A stretch of DNA of 64,000 nt from Alphaproteobacteria bacterium (GCA_015232335.1 JADFZV010000001.1:1-64000), one strand, 5' to 3'. Positions 32,213-42,059 are shown, counted from the first letter of the stretch. The notes: generated from the letters alone by a model not told the origin. Numbers and translations: made by a program.

Positions 32213-33405
32213 CAGCCTTTGGCGTCGAGATAGTGCCAGACATCGAAGATCGGCTTGCCCCTGGTGTCGAGATGGGCATATTCGCGGTGCGGGGTGCCCA
32301 GGATTAGCACGTCGCTTTTAGCAATCACGTCTTCCATTGGCAGCAATTCCGGATCGTCAGAGACCAGGGGATCGCTGGTCAGCACGGCCTTGGCATGCAA
32401 GGCCAGCGCCTTCTTGAGCTTATAGGACAACGAGGCCCGCCTATCGTCGCTGTTGGCCTTGAAGGCCATGCCCAGAATCCCCACCGTCATTTTTTCCAGA
32501 TCGTACTGGGCGCGCATGCGTTCGATCACATAAAGCACCATGCCCTCGTTGACCAGCATGGCGGCATGGCCCAGCGCGAATTGATTGCGCGAGAAGGCGG
32601 CCAATTGCATGGTGTCCTTGAACAGGCAGGGGCCCGCCGTGAAGCCCGGCAAGGGCATGTCCTTGGCGCGCGGATAGTGATGCGTCATGGCGTGGTGGAT
32701 GCTGAGATAATCGACGCCCGCCGATTCGGCGATCATGTAGAACTGATTGGCGATCGAGAATTGGATATAGCGATAGCAGTTGTTGAAGAGTTTGGCGAAC
32801 TCGGCTTCCATGGGCTTAAGTTCGATGGTCTCGGGCGCCACCAGACCGAACAATTCGTGCGCCGCCAGGGCCGCTTCGGGGGTGGCGCCGCTCACGATCT
32901 GCGGCATGCCCTGCAGCTCCTTGATGGCGAAGCCCTGGACGATGCGCTCGGGGCAGAAGGCCAGTTTGATCTTCTTGCCACTTTCATCCAGGCGTCGGGC
33001 CAGCCATTCCGTGGTTCCCGGAAAGACGGTCGAGCGCAGAATCAGAAGCTGGCCGTCGCGGAAGTGATCCAACAGATCGTCCAGACAGTCGCGCACGACG
33101 CGGTGGACGGGGTTCAGAAATTCGTCGACCGGCGTTCCAATGGTAACGATGACGGTCTTCGAGCGCGCAATCACCGTGGGATCATTGAACAGATGCAGGC
33201 GCTCCGAGGCCAGAACCTGTTCAAGAACCGGCTGCGCCCCCTCTTCCAGCCAGGGCATCTTGCCCTCGGAGATGGTCTTCAGCGTGTTCTGGTTGATATC
33301 GTAGATCGCCACATTCAGGTTCTTGGCGGCGAAAACGAGGGCGAGGGGAAGGCCGACATGGCCAGCACCCCCCACCACGCAAATATCGAATTGCTGCTCG
33401 CTCAT
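32209..33405 (-). CDS. UDP-sugar dehydrogenase (UDP-ManNAc/UDP-Glc 6-dehydrogenase family)
   Basis: The 398-residue enzyme has VGGAGHVGLP for NAD binding, VTIGTPVDE, the hinge region with FAKLFNNCYRY and a catalytic Cys260 in GPCLFKDT. It oxidises the 6-hydroxyl of a UDP-hexose to a carboxylate with two NAD+. Overall it looks closest to the WecC (UDP-N-acetylmannosamine dehydrogenase) branch, but I cannot fix the sugar. Such an enzyme would supply a uronic acid, the natural substrate for the amidotransferases in this window. It is transcribed alone on the minus strand, with a 265-base divergent region upstream. Confidence 0.92.
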   Translation of the reverse strand: MSEQQFDICVVGGAGHVGLPLALVFAAKNLNVAIYDINQNTLKTISEGKMPWLEEGAQPVLEQVLASERLHLFNDPTVIARSKTVIVTIGTPVDEFLNPVHRVVRDCLDDLLDHFRDGQLLILRSTVFPGTTEWLARRLDESGKKIKLAFCPERIVQGFAIKELQGMPQIVSGATPEAALAAHELFGLVAPETIELKPMEAEFAKLFNNCYRYIQFSIANQFYMIAESAGVDYLSIHHAMTHHYPRAKDMPLPGFTAGPCLFKDTMQLAAFSRNQFALGHAAMLVNEGMVLYVIERMRAQYDLEKMTVGILGMAFKANSDDRRASLSYKLKKALALHAKAVLTSDPLVSDDPELLPMEDVIAKSDVLILGTPHREYAHLDTRGKPIFDVWHYLDAKGC

Positions 33406-33670
33406 GTGTCCCCCAGACCGTCCGGCTTGATTGGTTGGCAGTGTTCTTAATCAATCTCCTCCCTCCTGCCAAGCCTTGTTCGGCAAGCCCCAGGGGGAGG
33501 GGGTTTGGGAAGAAAAAAGACCACTCCAATAAAACAACAAAGAATCAATGTGTTGGCTATATATCCAGCTAGGCAGCCCCCTCGGGGTTTTGTTCCCCGC
33601 CTGCATTCAGGTATAAGCGTCAGACCATGATGCTGGCCGTTGACCTCATATCCTTTCGGACCTTTCCGGC
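33406..33670. other. Divergent intergenic region
   Basis: These 265 bases should contain promoters for the UDP-sugar dehydrogenase (minus) and the plus-strand operon beginning at 33671. The 33500-33570 part is AT-rich compared with the neighbours. GCCCCCTCGGGGTTTT at 33576-33591 can form a small hairpin with a short T-run. No RNA gene or clear promoter pair was recognised. Confidence 0.5.
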
Positions 33671-34765
33671 ATGATTGCCAAGTCCGATCCCTTCTGGCGC
33701 CGTCTGGGCGCCGGAGCCTATCGGCTGGCGGTCAATGCCAGGTTGCAAGCGCTTGCAGCGCCCTTGAATCGCAAGACGCCCTGTCTTTGGTATGCCGGAG
33801 CCAGGGCTGGCACTTTTGGCGGACCGGCCCTCAAGCTGGCCAAGCTTCAGGCCGTCTTTCCTGAAACGGAACAGGGCTTCAATCTTGTCTATACCTTAAG
33901 CGCGGCACCCCATCTGTCGCTCTCTTCCTTCGCGCGGCTGCGCAAGGCTCGGATTCCAGCACTGCTCAATCAGAACGGCGTGTTCTATCCGGCCTGGTTC
34001 GCGGGCGATTGGCAGGCCCGCAACCGGCGGATGGCGGTGGCCCATGAAAGAGCGGATCACGTTCTTTATCAAAGCGCCTTCTGCCGTCTTGCCGCTCAGG
34101 AGTTTTTGGGGCCTCGCGAAACGGGCTACGAGATCTTGTTCAACGCCGTCGATACCGAGCTGTTTTCGCCGCCTCAAGGCGACAGCACGTCGTCGTTTAC
34201 CTTTCTCGTCACCGGCAAGATCGACAGGCATCAGGCTTACCGCGTCACCCAGGCTCTCGAAGCTCTGGTGATCGCGCGCCGACGGGGATTGCCTGCTAAG
34301 TTGATCCTGGCGGGCAGGCTCGATGCAGAGGTGCAACGCCAGGCAGAAGCCATCATCGCTCGGCACGATCTCGGCGCCTGCGTGCGCCTGTCCGGTCCCT
34401 ATACGCAAGCCGAGGCGCCAGCTTTGTACCGTAGCGCACAGGCCTATCTGACGCTGACCCATCAGGATGCCTGCCCGTCCGGTGTGATCGAGGCCCTGGC
34501 CAGTGGATTGCCGGTCGTCCATCCCCTGTCGGGTGGCGTGCCGGAGCTTGTGGGCGAGGCTGGCGTTGGTCTTGAGACCGGGCTGGACTGGAATCATCCC
34601 CTCATTCCCAGTGCTGTAGCGGTGGCGGACGCCATGTTGAGGCTGGCCGAGAATCGCGAGACGCTGTCACGATCGGCCCGCGAGCGCGCCGTTCGCCAGT
34701 TTGGTTTCGAGGCCTGGATCGGGCGCCACCGCAGCTTGTTCCTTGATCTGTTGGCTCGGGCATGA
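33671..34765 (+). CDS. Glycosyltransferase family 4-like (GT-B fold)
   Basis: The 364-residue protein has a GT-B fold. The C-terminal domain carries FNAVDTELFSPP, the strand FTFLVTGKI, RLSGPYTQAEAPALYRSAQ and the nucleotide-contact segment YLTLTHQDACPSGVIEALASGLPVV, where the donor-binding Glu of the usual E-x7-E pattern is visible in GVIEALA. It adds one sugar from a nucleotide donor to a growing lipid-linked chain in the cytoplasm. It begins the plus-strand operon GT4 - GT2 - amidotransferase - fused GT4/GT4 - galE and overlaps the next gene by four bases. Confidence 0.85.
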   Translation: MIAKSDPFWRRLGAGAYRLAVNARLQALAAPLNRKTPCLWYAGARAGTFGGPALKLAKLQAVFPETEQGFNLVYTLSAAPHLSLSSFARLRKARIPALLNQNGVFYPAWFAGDWQARNRRMAVAHERADHVLYQSAFCRLAAQEFLGPRETGYEILFNAVDTELFSPPQGDSTSSFTFLVTGKIDRHQAYRVTQALEALVIARRRGLPAKLILAGRLDAEVQRQAEAIIARHDLGACVRLSGPYTQAEAPALYRSAQAYLTLTHQDACPSGVIEALASGLPVVHPLSGGVPELVGEAGVGLETGLDWNHPLIPSAVAVADAMLRLAENRETLSRSARERAVRQFGFEAWIGRHRSLFLDLLARA

Positions 34766-35610
34766 GCGATCCCTTGATCAGCATCGTCATTCCCTGCTTC
34801 AACGGCGGCGCCGATCTGCCGGAAACCCTGGCCTCCCTGGAAGGCCAGACCTTCAAAGATGTCGAGATTCTCGTCGTCGATGATGGCAGCACCGATTCGG
34901 CGACGCTGGCCTATCTGCAAAGCCTGCCGCCCGCCATCCGCAGAATCCGCCAGGAGAACAAGGGGCTGCCTGCGGCGCGCAATGCCGGCATGCGCCAAGC
35001 CCGGGGCCAATTCCTGCTGCCGCTGGATTGCGACGACAGGTTGGAACCCGCCTTTCTGGCCGAGGCGCTGCAACTTCTGCAAGCCCGTCCCGACGCCGCC
35101 TTCGTTTTCGCCCAGATGCGGCTGACCGGCGAGCTGCAAGGGGTCACGCGCAAAAGCTACAACCCCTTCGCCCAGCTCTTTCTCAACCAACTGCCCTATT
35201 GTCTTTTGATGCGTAAAAGCGCCTGGGCTCAGTTGGGCGGCTATGATGAAAACTTTCGCCATGGCTACGAAGACTGGGAATTCAATATCCGCCTGTCCGC
35301 CGCCGACCTGCATGGCATCGCGCTGGCCCAGCCTTTGTTCATCTATCGCGTTCGGGCGGGCGGCATGCTGAACAGTCTGTCGCGCCAAAAGCACGCCCAG
35401 CTCTGGCGGGCCATTCAAGTCAAGCATCCAACGCAGTATCGCCTGGGCGCGATGCGCGCCTTGCAGCGGATATGGAAGGATGTTCCGCTGCCCTATCCGG
35501 CGACGCTTCTGTTCGGCCTGCTGGCGGCGCACCGGCTGCTCCCCTTCTCCTGGTTCAACGCGCTCTATGCAAGGCTGCTGGCATTTTCAGCAGCCCGGCG
35601 CGCCGGTTAG
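34762..35610 (+). CDS. Glycosyltransferase family 2
   Basis: The 282-residue GT-A protein has SIVIPCFNGG, the nucleotide-binding VVDDGSTD and a metal site in LPLDCDDRLEP (about 91-98), then GYDENFRHGYEDWEFNIRL, where the catalytic base is in the ED-W motif. A hydrophobic C-terminal end (about 250-275) may sit at the membrane. It likely adds one sugar to the lipid-linked glycan. The start overlaps the previous stop by four bases and the amidotransferase follows after ten bases. Confidence 0.9.
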   Translation: MSDPLISIVIPCFNGGADLPETLASLEGQTFKDVEILVVDDGSTDSATLAYLQSLPPAIRRIRQENKGLPAARNAGMRQARGQFLLPLDCDDRLEPAFLAEALQLLQARPDAAFVFAQMRLTGELQGVTRKSYNPFAQLFLNQLPYCLLMRKSAWAQLGGYDENFRHGYEDWEFNIRLSAADLHGIALAQPLFIYRVRAGGMLNSLSRQKHAQLWRAIQVKHPTQYRLGAMRALQRIWKDVPLPYPATLLFGLLAAHRLLPFSWFNALYARLLAFSAARRAG

Positions 35611-35620
35611 GGGCAACGAG

Positions 35621-37522
35621 ATGTGCGGCATCGCAGGGCTTCTCGGCGGCGATCCCCCTGACCTTCGGGCCAGGGCCGAGGCCATGACCAAGGCCCTGCG
35701 CCACCGCGGCCCCGATGGCCAGGGCGTTTGGATCGATCAGCAGGCTGGCGTCGGTTTGGGCCATGCCCGCCTGGCCATCCGCGATCTGACGCCTTCGGGC
35801 GATCAGCCCATGATCTCGGCCTGTCAGCGTTTCGTCATCGTCTATAACGGCGAGCTTTATAACAGCACCGAGATGAAGGCGGCGCTGCCTGGCCTGGACT
35901 GGCGGGGCACGTCGGATACGGAAGTCCTGTTGGAACAGTGCGCCGCCTTCGGCGTCTTGAAAGCGCTTGAGGCCAGCAACGGCATGTTCGCTTTCGCCCT
36001 GTGGGATCGCGAGCGGCGCGAACTGACCTTGTCTCGCGACCGTTTCGGCATCAAGCCGCTCTATTGGGCTCAGGCATGCGGCGTGTTCTGGTTCGGATCG
36101 GAACTGAAAGCGCTGACCAGCGACCCCGCCTTTCCCCGCGAGCTGGATCGATCAGCCCTGGACGCCTTTGTCGGCCTGAGCTATGTCCCGGCGCCGCTCG
36201 CGATCTGGAAGGCCGCCAGGAAGCTGGAGCCGGGTTCGATGCTGACGGTCAAGGCCGGGTCAGATCCTGTTGTCAGCCGCTGGTGGGACGCCGAAAACGC
36301 GATTCGAAAAGGCCTTGCGCTGCAAGGGTGCAGAACGAGCGGCGATCTGACGGACGAGGCAGACGCGCTGCTGCAAGACGCCGTTCGCCGTCAGACCGTG
36401 TCGGATGTGCCCATCGGCGTCTTCCTCTCGGGCGGCATCGATTCCTCGCTGGTTGCCAGTTGTCTGGCCCCTCAGGCTGGACAGGGGCTTGACAGTTTCA
36501 CCGCTCGCTTTTCTGAAACGGCGTATGATGAGGGCGAGTCCGCCAGGGCCATTGCCGACCATCTGGGCCTGCGCCATCACGAGCAGCGCCTGACGGCTCA
36601 GGATGCACTGGCTCTGGTGCCCGAACTGGCGCGCATCTATGACGAGCCCTTTGCCGATTCCTCACAGATTCCCACCCTGCTGATTTCGCGCTTTGCCCGC
36701 CAGACGGTCAAGGTGGTGTTGTCGGGCGACGGCGGCGATGAAATTTTCGCGGGCTATAACCGCCATCGCTTTGCCGCCCTCGACTGGCCGCGATTGTCGG
36801 CGACTCCTCTGCCTCTGCGCCGAGCCCTGGCCGCAGGGGTTGGCATCTTGCCCATGGACGTTTGGAACGTAGCCGGGCGGTTTCTGGGCCAATCGCTTCT
36901 GGCTGAGAAAATGCAAAAACTGTCTGCCATTCTGCCCTTGGCCGGGCTGGCAGAGATTCATGACCGGCTGGCGCGTCAGGGGCTGGAAGAGTCCGAAAGC
37001 CCGCTTGCCTTGGACGAGTCTTGCCCCTACCTTGGGGCGTCGGCCCGGCCCGGCATTTCCGATCTTCATCCGCTCGACCAGATGCAGCTTCTCGATATTC
37101 AGAATTACCTTCCAGGCGATGTGCTCGCCAAAGTCGATCGCGCCAGCATGGCCATGGGGCTTGAGGTGCGCGTCCCCCTGCTTGATCATCGTCTGGTGGA
37201 GCTGGCTTTTTCGGTCAGACCCGCTGATCGCTTTCAAGACGGCCAGGGCAAGGCGCTGCTGCGTCAAATTCTGGGGCGGCATTTGCCCCCCCGGCTTTTC
37301 GAGGGGCGTCCAAAGCAGGGTTTTGCCGTTCCTATCGACGACTGGCTGAGGGGACCCTTGAAGGACTGGGCGGCTGATCTGTTGGGGCGGGTCAAGACAA
37401 ACGGTCTGTTCGACGCAAAGCGCGTTGAGGGCTGGTGGCTCGATCACCAAAGTGCTAAGCGCAAGCGCCATCACGCGCTTTGGAATCTCTTGATGTTTCA
37501 AGCCTGGCTCCAGGAGCAGTAG
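35621..37522 (+). CDS. Asparagine synthetase-like glutamine amidotransferase (copy 2)
   Basis: The 633-residue enzyme has Cys2 as the glutaminase nucleophile (MCGIAGLLGG), HRGPDGQG and YNGELYN in the class II domain, and the ATP-pyrophosphatase PP-loop SGGIDS at 270-275. GDGGDEIFAGY follows. The start is the internal ATG at 35621 because Cys must be residue two. Position inside an operon of glycosyltransferases and galE points to amidation of a uronic acid or another carboxyl-bearing sugar; this is inferred, not shown. It differs clearly in sequence from copies 1 and 3, so they are probably not recent duplicates. Confidence 0.9.
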   Translation: MCGIAGLLGGDPPDLRARAEAMTKALRHRGPDGQGVWIDQQAGVGLGHARLAIRDLTPSGDQPMISACQRFVIVYNGELYNSTEMKAALPGLDWRGTSDTEVLLEQCAAFGVLKALEASNGMFAFALWDRERRELTLSRDRFGIKPLYWAQACGVFWFGSELKALTSDPAFPRELDRSALDAFVGLSYVPAPLAIWKAARKLEPGSMLTVKAGSDPVVSRWWDAENAIRKGLALQGCRTSGDLTDEADALLQDAVRRQTVSDVPIGVFLSGGIDSSLVASCLAPQAGQGLDSFTARFSETAYDEGESARAIADHLGLRHHEQRLTAQDALALVPELARIYDEPFADSSQIPTLLISRFARQTVKVVLSGDGGDEIFAGYNRHRFAALDWPRLSATPLPLRRALAAGVGILPMDVWNVAGRFLGQSLLAEKMQKLSAILPLAGLAEIHDRLARQGLEESESPLALDESCPYLGASARPGISDLHPLDQMQLLDIQNYLPGDVLAKVDRASMAMGLEVRVPLLDHRLVELAFSVRPADRFQDGQGKALLRQILGRHLPPRLFEGRPKQGFAVPIDDWLRGPLKDWAADLLGRVKTNGLFDAKRVEGWWLDHQSAKRKRHHALWNLLMFQAWLQEQ

Positions 37523-37527
37523 GCGCT

Positions 37528-39915
37528 ATGGCCAAGCTGCTTTTTCTCGTCACCGAAGACTGGTATTTCTGTTCGCACCGGCTTGAAATCGCGAGGGCGG
37601 CCAGTCGCCAGGGCTTCGAGGTCGCGGTGGCCACGCGCGTTCAAACGCATGGCCATCTCATCGAGGCCGAGGGCTTCAAGCTGATACCCATCCGCATGCG
37701 CAGGCGCTTCGGCAGTCCCTGGCAGGAATTGAAGACGCTGGCCGAACTGGTGCAGATCTATCGGCGCGAACGGCCCGACATCGTGCATCACGTCGCCTTG
37801 AAGCCGATGCTGTTCGGCTCCCTTGCCGCTCTGATCGCCAGGCTTCCTCGCGTGGTGAACGCGGTCGCCGGAATGGGCTATGTCTTTACATCCTCCAGCA
37901 CACATGCCCGAATCCTCAGGCCCTTCATCCAGACTTTTCTGCGTCTTCTGCTCAATAACAGGCGCTCCTCCCTGATCTTGCAGAACGAGGACGATCTGGC
38001 CCTGCTGCAAGAGCTGGGCGTGGTCGATCCCCGACAGGTCACCCTGATCCGCGGCTCGGGCGTTGACATCCACCACTTTTCCCCGCTGCCCGAGCCCGAG
38101 GGCGACATCACCGTCGCCATCGTGGCCCGCATGCTCTGGGACAAGGGCGTTCACAATCTGGTCGAGGCCGTCCAGATTCTGCGCGGCAAGGGCATATTCC
38201 TGAAATTGCTGCTGGCGGGCGATCCCGATCCCGACAATCCCGCCTCGATTTCTGCGGAACAATTGAAAGCCTGGGACGCCGAGCCCGGCATCGATTGGCT
38301 GGGCTATGTCGAGGATGTGCGCGACGTTTGGAAGCTGGCGCATATCGCCTGCCTGCCCTCGCGCCGCGAAGGCCTGCCCAAAAGCCTGCTTGAGGCGGCG
38401 GCTTCAGCGCGCCCCATCGTGGCGACCGATGTGCCGGGCTGCAAGGAGGTGGTGCGCCAAGCCAGCAACGGCTTTTTGGTTCCTTCGCGCGATGTTCAGG
38501 CACTGGCCGATGCGCTGGAGCGGCTGGCGCTCGACCCAGCGCTTCGGCGCGATTTCGGCTTTGCCGCACGGCGGGTGGCCGAAGCGGAATTCCGGGATGA
38601 ATTGGTTGTCGAGCGCCATATGGCACTCTACCAGTCGATTCTACGGCCAGCGCAGGCCCCCAAGGGCGAAGGTTGCCTGGACATTCTGTTCGTGGCCGAC
38701 AATTTTCCACCCGAAACCAACGCCGCCGCCACACGGGTTTTCGAGCGGGCCTGCTATTGGGTCAAGTGGGGGCATCGCGTCACTGTTCTGACCTCGGCCC
38801 CCAATTTTCCGACGGGGCGGATTTTCTCCGGCTACCAGAATCGCTGGCATCAGGTGGAAAGCATGTCCGGCATTCGGGTCGTCAGGGTCAAGACCTTCAT
38901 CACCGCTAACGAAGGCGTGATGCTGAGAACCCTGGACTTCTTAAGCTTCATGGCCAGTGCCTTCATTGCCGGTCTGTTCGAGCGCAAGCCTGATTTGGTG
39001 GTCGCCACCTCGCCCCAGTTCTTCGCCGCCGTCTGCGGCTGGTTGCTGGGCGTGTTCAGGCGTGTACCTTTCATCTTCGAACTGGGCGACTTGTGGCCGC
39101 GCTCGATCATCGCGGTTGGTGCTTTCGAGGCTCCGCTGGCGCTCAGGCTCATGGAAAAGGTCGAGCTGTTCCTCTACCGCCGTTCGGCGGTGGTGGTGGC
39201 GCTGACTCATGCCTTCAAGCGCGATCTGGTAAAACGGCGGATCGATCCCGGCAAGATTTTCGTGGTGCGCAATGGCGTCGATCTGCCGCGTTATGCGCCC
39301 AGGGCGCGCGATCAGGCCCTGGCCGACAAATGGGGCTTAAGCGGCAAATTCGTCCTGGGCTATGTCGGCACGCATGGCATGGCGCATGGCCTGATCAATG
39401 TCCTGGATGCCGCAGAGCGCCTGAAGGATGAGGACGGTCTGGCTTTCGTGCTGGTGGGTGCCGGAGCCGAGCGCCAGATGCTGATCGATTCCGCCGCCGC
39501 GCGCGGCCTTACGAATGTCATCTTCATGCCAGCCCAGCCCAAAGAGGCGATGCCCGTCATCTGGAGCCTTCTCGATGTTGCCCTGGTCCATCTGAAAAAC
39601 GCCGAGGCTTTTGCCGAGGTGATTCCCTCCAAAATCTTCGAGGCGATGGGTATGGGCCTGCCGCTTCTGCTGGCGGCTCCCGAGGGCGAGGCCAGCGCGA
39701 TCATCCTGGAGGACAAGGCGGGCCTTTGGGTTCCGGCGGGCGATCCCCAGGCCTTGGCTCAGGCCGTCTTGAAACTGAAGAACGACCCCGATCTGCGTCA
39801 AAAACTGGCGGAACAAAGTCTGGCATCGGCGGTGTTGCACAGCCGTGAGCGTCAGGCCGAGGATATGATCGCCGTTCTGGACCAGGTAGCAAAAAAAGGA
39901 AGCGGTGCGTCATGA
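37528..39915 (+). CDS. Fused tandem family 4 glycosyltransferases
   Basis: The 795-residue protein contains two complete GT-B enzymes. The first (about 1-375) begins LLFLVTEDWYFCSHRLE and ends with the donor site around SRREGLPKSLLEAAASARPIV, similar to CapM/PglA-type transferases. The second (about 385-795) begins DILFVADNFPPETNAAATR, with NFPTGRIFSGYQN, and ends with the EAFAEVIPSKIFEAMGMGLP site, similar to WbuB/WcaI-type amino-sugar transferases. Normally these are separate genes. The join is a short linker (AQAPKGEG), so both active sites may act in succession on one chain. It overlaps galE by four bases. Confidence 0.88.
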   Translation: MAKLLFLVTEDWYFCSHRLEIARAASRQGFEVAVATRVQTHGHLIEAEGFKLIPIRMRRRFGSPWQELKTLAELVQIYRRERPDIVHHVALKPMLFGSLAALIARLPRVVNAVAGMGYVFTSSSTHARILRPFIQTFLRLLLNNRRSSLILQNEDDLALLQELGVVDPRQVTLIRGSGVDIHHFSPLPEPEGDITVAIVARMLWDKGVHNLVEAVQILRGKGIFLKLLLAGDPDPDNPASISAEQLKAWDAEPGIDWLGYVEDVRDVWKLAHIACLPSRREGLPKSLLEAAASARPIVATDVPGCKEVVRQASNGFLVPSRDVQALADALERLALDPALRRDFGFAARRVAEAEFRDELVVERHMALYQSILRPAQAPKGEGCLDILFVADNFPPETNAAATRVFERACYWVKWGHRVTVLTSAPNFPTGRIFSGYQNRWHQVESMSGIRVVRVKTFITANEGVMLRTLDFLSFMASAFIAGLFERKPDLVVATSPQFFAAVCGWLLGVFRRVPFIFELGDLWPRSIIAVGAFEAPLALRLMEKVELFLYRRSAVVVALTHAFKRDLVKRRIDPGKIFVVRNGVDLPRYAPRARDQALADKWGLSGKFVLGYVGTHGMAHGLINVLDAAERLKDEDGLAFVLVGAGAERQMLIDSAAARGLTNVIFMPAQPKEAMPVIWSLLDVALVHLKNAEAFAEVIPSKIFEAMGMGLPLLLAAPEGEASAIILEDKAGLWVPAGDPQALAQAVLKLKNDPDLRQKLAEQSLASAVLHSRERQAEDMIAVLDQVAKKGSGAS

Positions 39916-40895
39916 AGCCCATCTTTGTCACCGGCGGTGCTGGCTATATCGGCAGCCATATGGTTCTGGCCTTGCGCGAAGAGGGTCGGCCCGTCGTCGT
40001 GTTTGACGATCTGTCGACCGGGCGGCGGGAACTGGTGCCGGATGATGTGCCGCTGATTGTCGGCGATATCCGCGATACCGGCGCCCTTTGCAAGGCGATC
40101 AAGCAGCATGGCTGCGACAGCGTCATGCATTTTGCCGCCAAAATCGCCGTCGAGGAATCGGTGCGCGAGCCCGAGCTTTACCGGTCGGTCAATGTGGACG
40201 GCACGCAAAGCCTGCTTGAGGCCATGAGGCTGACCGGCGTGACCTCCATGGTCTTCAGCTCGACCGCCGCCGTCTATGGCGAAGGCAAGGACCAGCCTTG
40301 CGCCGAGGATGATTCGCCCAGCCCGACCAATCCCTACGGCGCCACCAAGCTGGCCTGCGAAGGGCTGATCCGCCAGGCCGCACAGGATTTCGGCCTGCGC
40401 CATGTCATCTTGCGCTATTTCAATGTGGCGGGCGCCGATCCCTTAGGCAGAAGCGGGCAATGCGGACCCGAATCGTCGCATCTCATTCGCGCCGCCTGCG
40501 AGGCGGCCTGCGGAATTCGTGACAAGATCACGATTTTCGGTACGGACTACACCACACCGGATGGAACCTGCCTGCGTGACTATATCCATGTTTCCGATCT
40601 GGTGGGGGCTCATGTCGCGGCCCTCGGATATCTGGCCGAGCCAGGCAAGGAAAATCTGATTCTGAATGTGGGTTATGGACAAGGCACCTCGGTCCGCGAG
40701 GTGCTTAAGGCCGTCGAGCGCGCGTCGGGGAAACCTTTGCCCGTCGTGGAGGGGCCAAGGCGTCCCGGCGACAGCGCCGTGGTGATTGCCGAGGCCCGGC
40801 GTATCCGCGAGATTCTGGGTTGGGTGCCGCGGCACGATTCGTTGGACGAGATCGTCATCTCGGCTCTGGCCTGGGAGGCAAAAAAATCAAATTAG
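39912..40895 (+). CDS. galE: UDP-glucose 4-epimerase
   Basis: The 327-residue enzyme has the family hallmarks: TGGAGYIG (7-14), HFAAKIAVEESV, SSTAAVYG, the catalytic Tyr142-x3-Lys146 in NPYGATK, YFNVAGADP, FGTDYTTPDGTCLRDYIHV and a full C-terminus. It interconverts UDP-glucose and UDP-galactose, and in some relatives the N-acetyl forms. It is last in the plus-strand operon from 33671 and would feed its glycosyltransferases. No terminator was identified in the 145 bases that follow. Confidence 0.96.
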   Translation: MKPIFVTGGAGYIGSHMVLALREEGRPVVVFDDLSTGRRELVPDDVPLIVGDIRDTGALCKAIKQHGCDSVMHFAAKIAVEESVREPELYRSVNVDGTQSLLEAMRLTGVTSMVFSSTAAVYGEGKDQPCAEDDSPSPTNPYGATKLACEGLIRQAAQDFGLRHVILRYFNVAGADPLGRSGQCGPESSHLIRAACEAACGIRDKITIFGTDYTTPDGTCLRDYIHVSDLVGAHVAALGYLAEPGKENLILNVGYGQGTSVREVLKAVERASGKPLPVVEGPRRPGDSAVVIAEARRIREILGWVPRHDSLDEIVISALAWEAKKSN

Positions 40896-41040
40896 CCTTA
40901 TAGCTCAAATGCATATGTATTTCCTTATACTGAGGGCGGCAAGCCTGTCGCGTCTGGGCATAATCGGCTAGAATGCCCCAGCCCCGCCGGGTTAGCCAAC
41001 CATCACAACAGTCTAATTTCAGTCACGAGTTGCGCAAACC

Positions 41041-42048
41041 ATGTCAAACTCAGTAAGCCAGGATATGCTTTCCGAAACCCCGCCCTTTCCCAGAATGGTG
41101 GTGTTGACCATGGTCTATCCCTGCAATGCCAGTTGCCCGCATTGCCCCTATAACAATGCGACGATCCGAGAGGAATATCGGGATCAGCCCTTCATGGACG
41201 AGGGGGTTTTCCGCAAGGTGGCGCAGGAAGCAGGCAAGCACGGGGTTCTTTTGCGCATCTCGGGGGCGGGCGAACCGATGATGCACCCCAAGGTCACCGA
41301 GCTTCTTGTCTACGCCAAATCGATGGGCTGCAAGATCGGCCTGATCACCAATGGATCGCTCTTCACCGAAGAGAATTCCCGCGCATTGCTGGAAGCTGGC
41401 GTTGACATGATCGAGTTTTCGGTGGATGCGGCCGATCCAGACACCTATCACGTCGTTCGCAAAAGGCTAAAGTGGGACATTCTACTGGAGAATGCCCGGC
41501 GCATGCTGGCAATACGCAACGCCATAAAGTCGACGTCAAACATTGTCGCCTCGGGAGTCAATCAGGTCGGCATCGACATTGACGAGGTTGAGCGCTTCTG
41601 GCGAAACGATGTCGGCGTCGATAACTTTATTCGCCGCAAATTCCTGACCTGGGGCGAAAACACCAAGCTTGATGCAAGCCAGTCGGCGGATCCGGCACCC
41701 TATCTTGATATCAACACCGAACCGTGCCCCTTTATTTTCGAGCGCGTTTTGATCGATACCCGCGGCACGGTCATGGGTTGTCCTTATGATATCGGTGCGC
41801 GCTTCGTCGTCGGCGATCTTAAGAAGAGCTCCCTTGCGGAAATCTGGCATTGCGAGGCTTTTCGCGATTACCGTCGCCAGCATCTGGCATTGCAGGGGCA
41901 CAAAATCGAGATGTGCTCAAAATGCCCCGACTGGAAGTACCGTTCCTGGGACCATAACTACTGGAAAGTCATGCGAGATGCTTCGGCTGTTCGCAGCAAA
42001 ATCAACCAGGGTGGCGGAAACGCCGATAAAAGCGACCATCGGGCATAG
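41041..42048 (+). CDS. Radical SAM/SPASM-domain protein
   Basis: The 335-residue enzyme has the radical SAM cluster motif with Cys28, Cys32 and Cys35 (YPCNASCPHC). ISGAGEPMMHP contacts SAM, and a C-terminal SPASM-like domain has cysteines in EPCPFIF, MGCPYD and MCSKCPDW, which probably hold an extra iron-sulfur cluster. SPASM enzymes oxidise alcohols or amino-sugars (BtrN) or modify peptides. No precursor peptide was found, so a sugar or amino alcohol substrate is more likely. It opens the operon SPASM - M20 hydrolase - methyltransferase. ATG is at 41041; upstream is a 145-base gap. Confidence 0.87.
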   Translation: MSNSVSQDMLSETPPFPRMVVLTMVYPCNASCPHCPYNNATIREEYRDQPFMDEGVFRKVAQEAGKHGVLLRISGAGEPMMHPKVTELLVYAKSMGCKIGLITNGSLFTEENSRALLEAGVDMIEFSVDAADPDTYHVVRKRLKWDILLENARRMLAIRNAIKSTSNIVASGVNQVGIDIDEVERFWRNDVGVDNFIRRKFLTWGENTKLDASQSADPAPYLDINTEPCPFIFERVLIDTRGTVMGCPYDIGARFVVGDLKKSSLAEIWHCEAFRDYRRQHLALQGHKIEMCSKCPDWKYRSWDHNYWKVMRDASAVRSKINQGGGNADKSDHRA

Positions 42049-42059
42049 GCGCGATCAAC

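Noticed and set aside
251..33591. Shared element CCCCCTYGGGGTT at about 251, 806 and 33577
   Set aside because: The copies are short and of low complexity, one is within coding sequence, and flanks do not match. Chance in GC-rich DNA is the simplest explanation.
40896..41040. JUMPstart/ops element or strong promoter upstream of the SPASM operon
   Set aside because: No GGCGGTAG-type ops sequence was found. TAGAAT near 40970 lacks a good -35 at the right distance.
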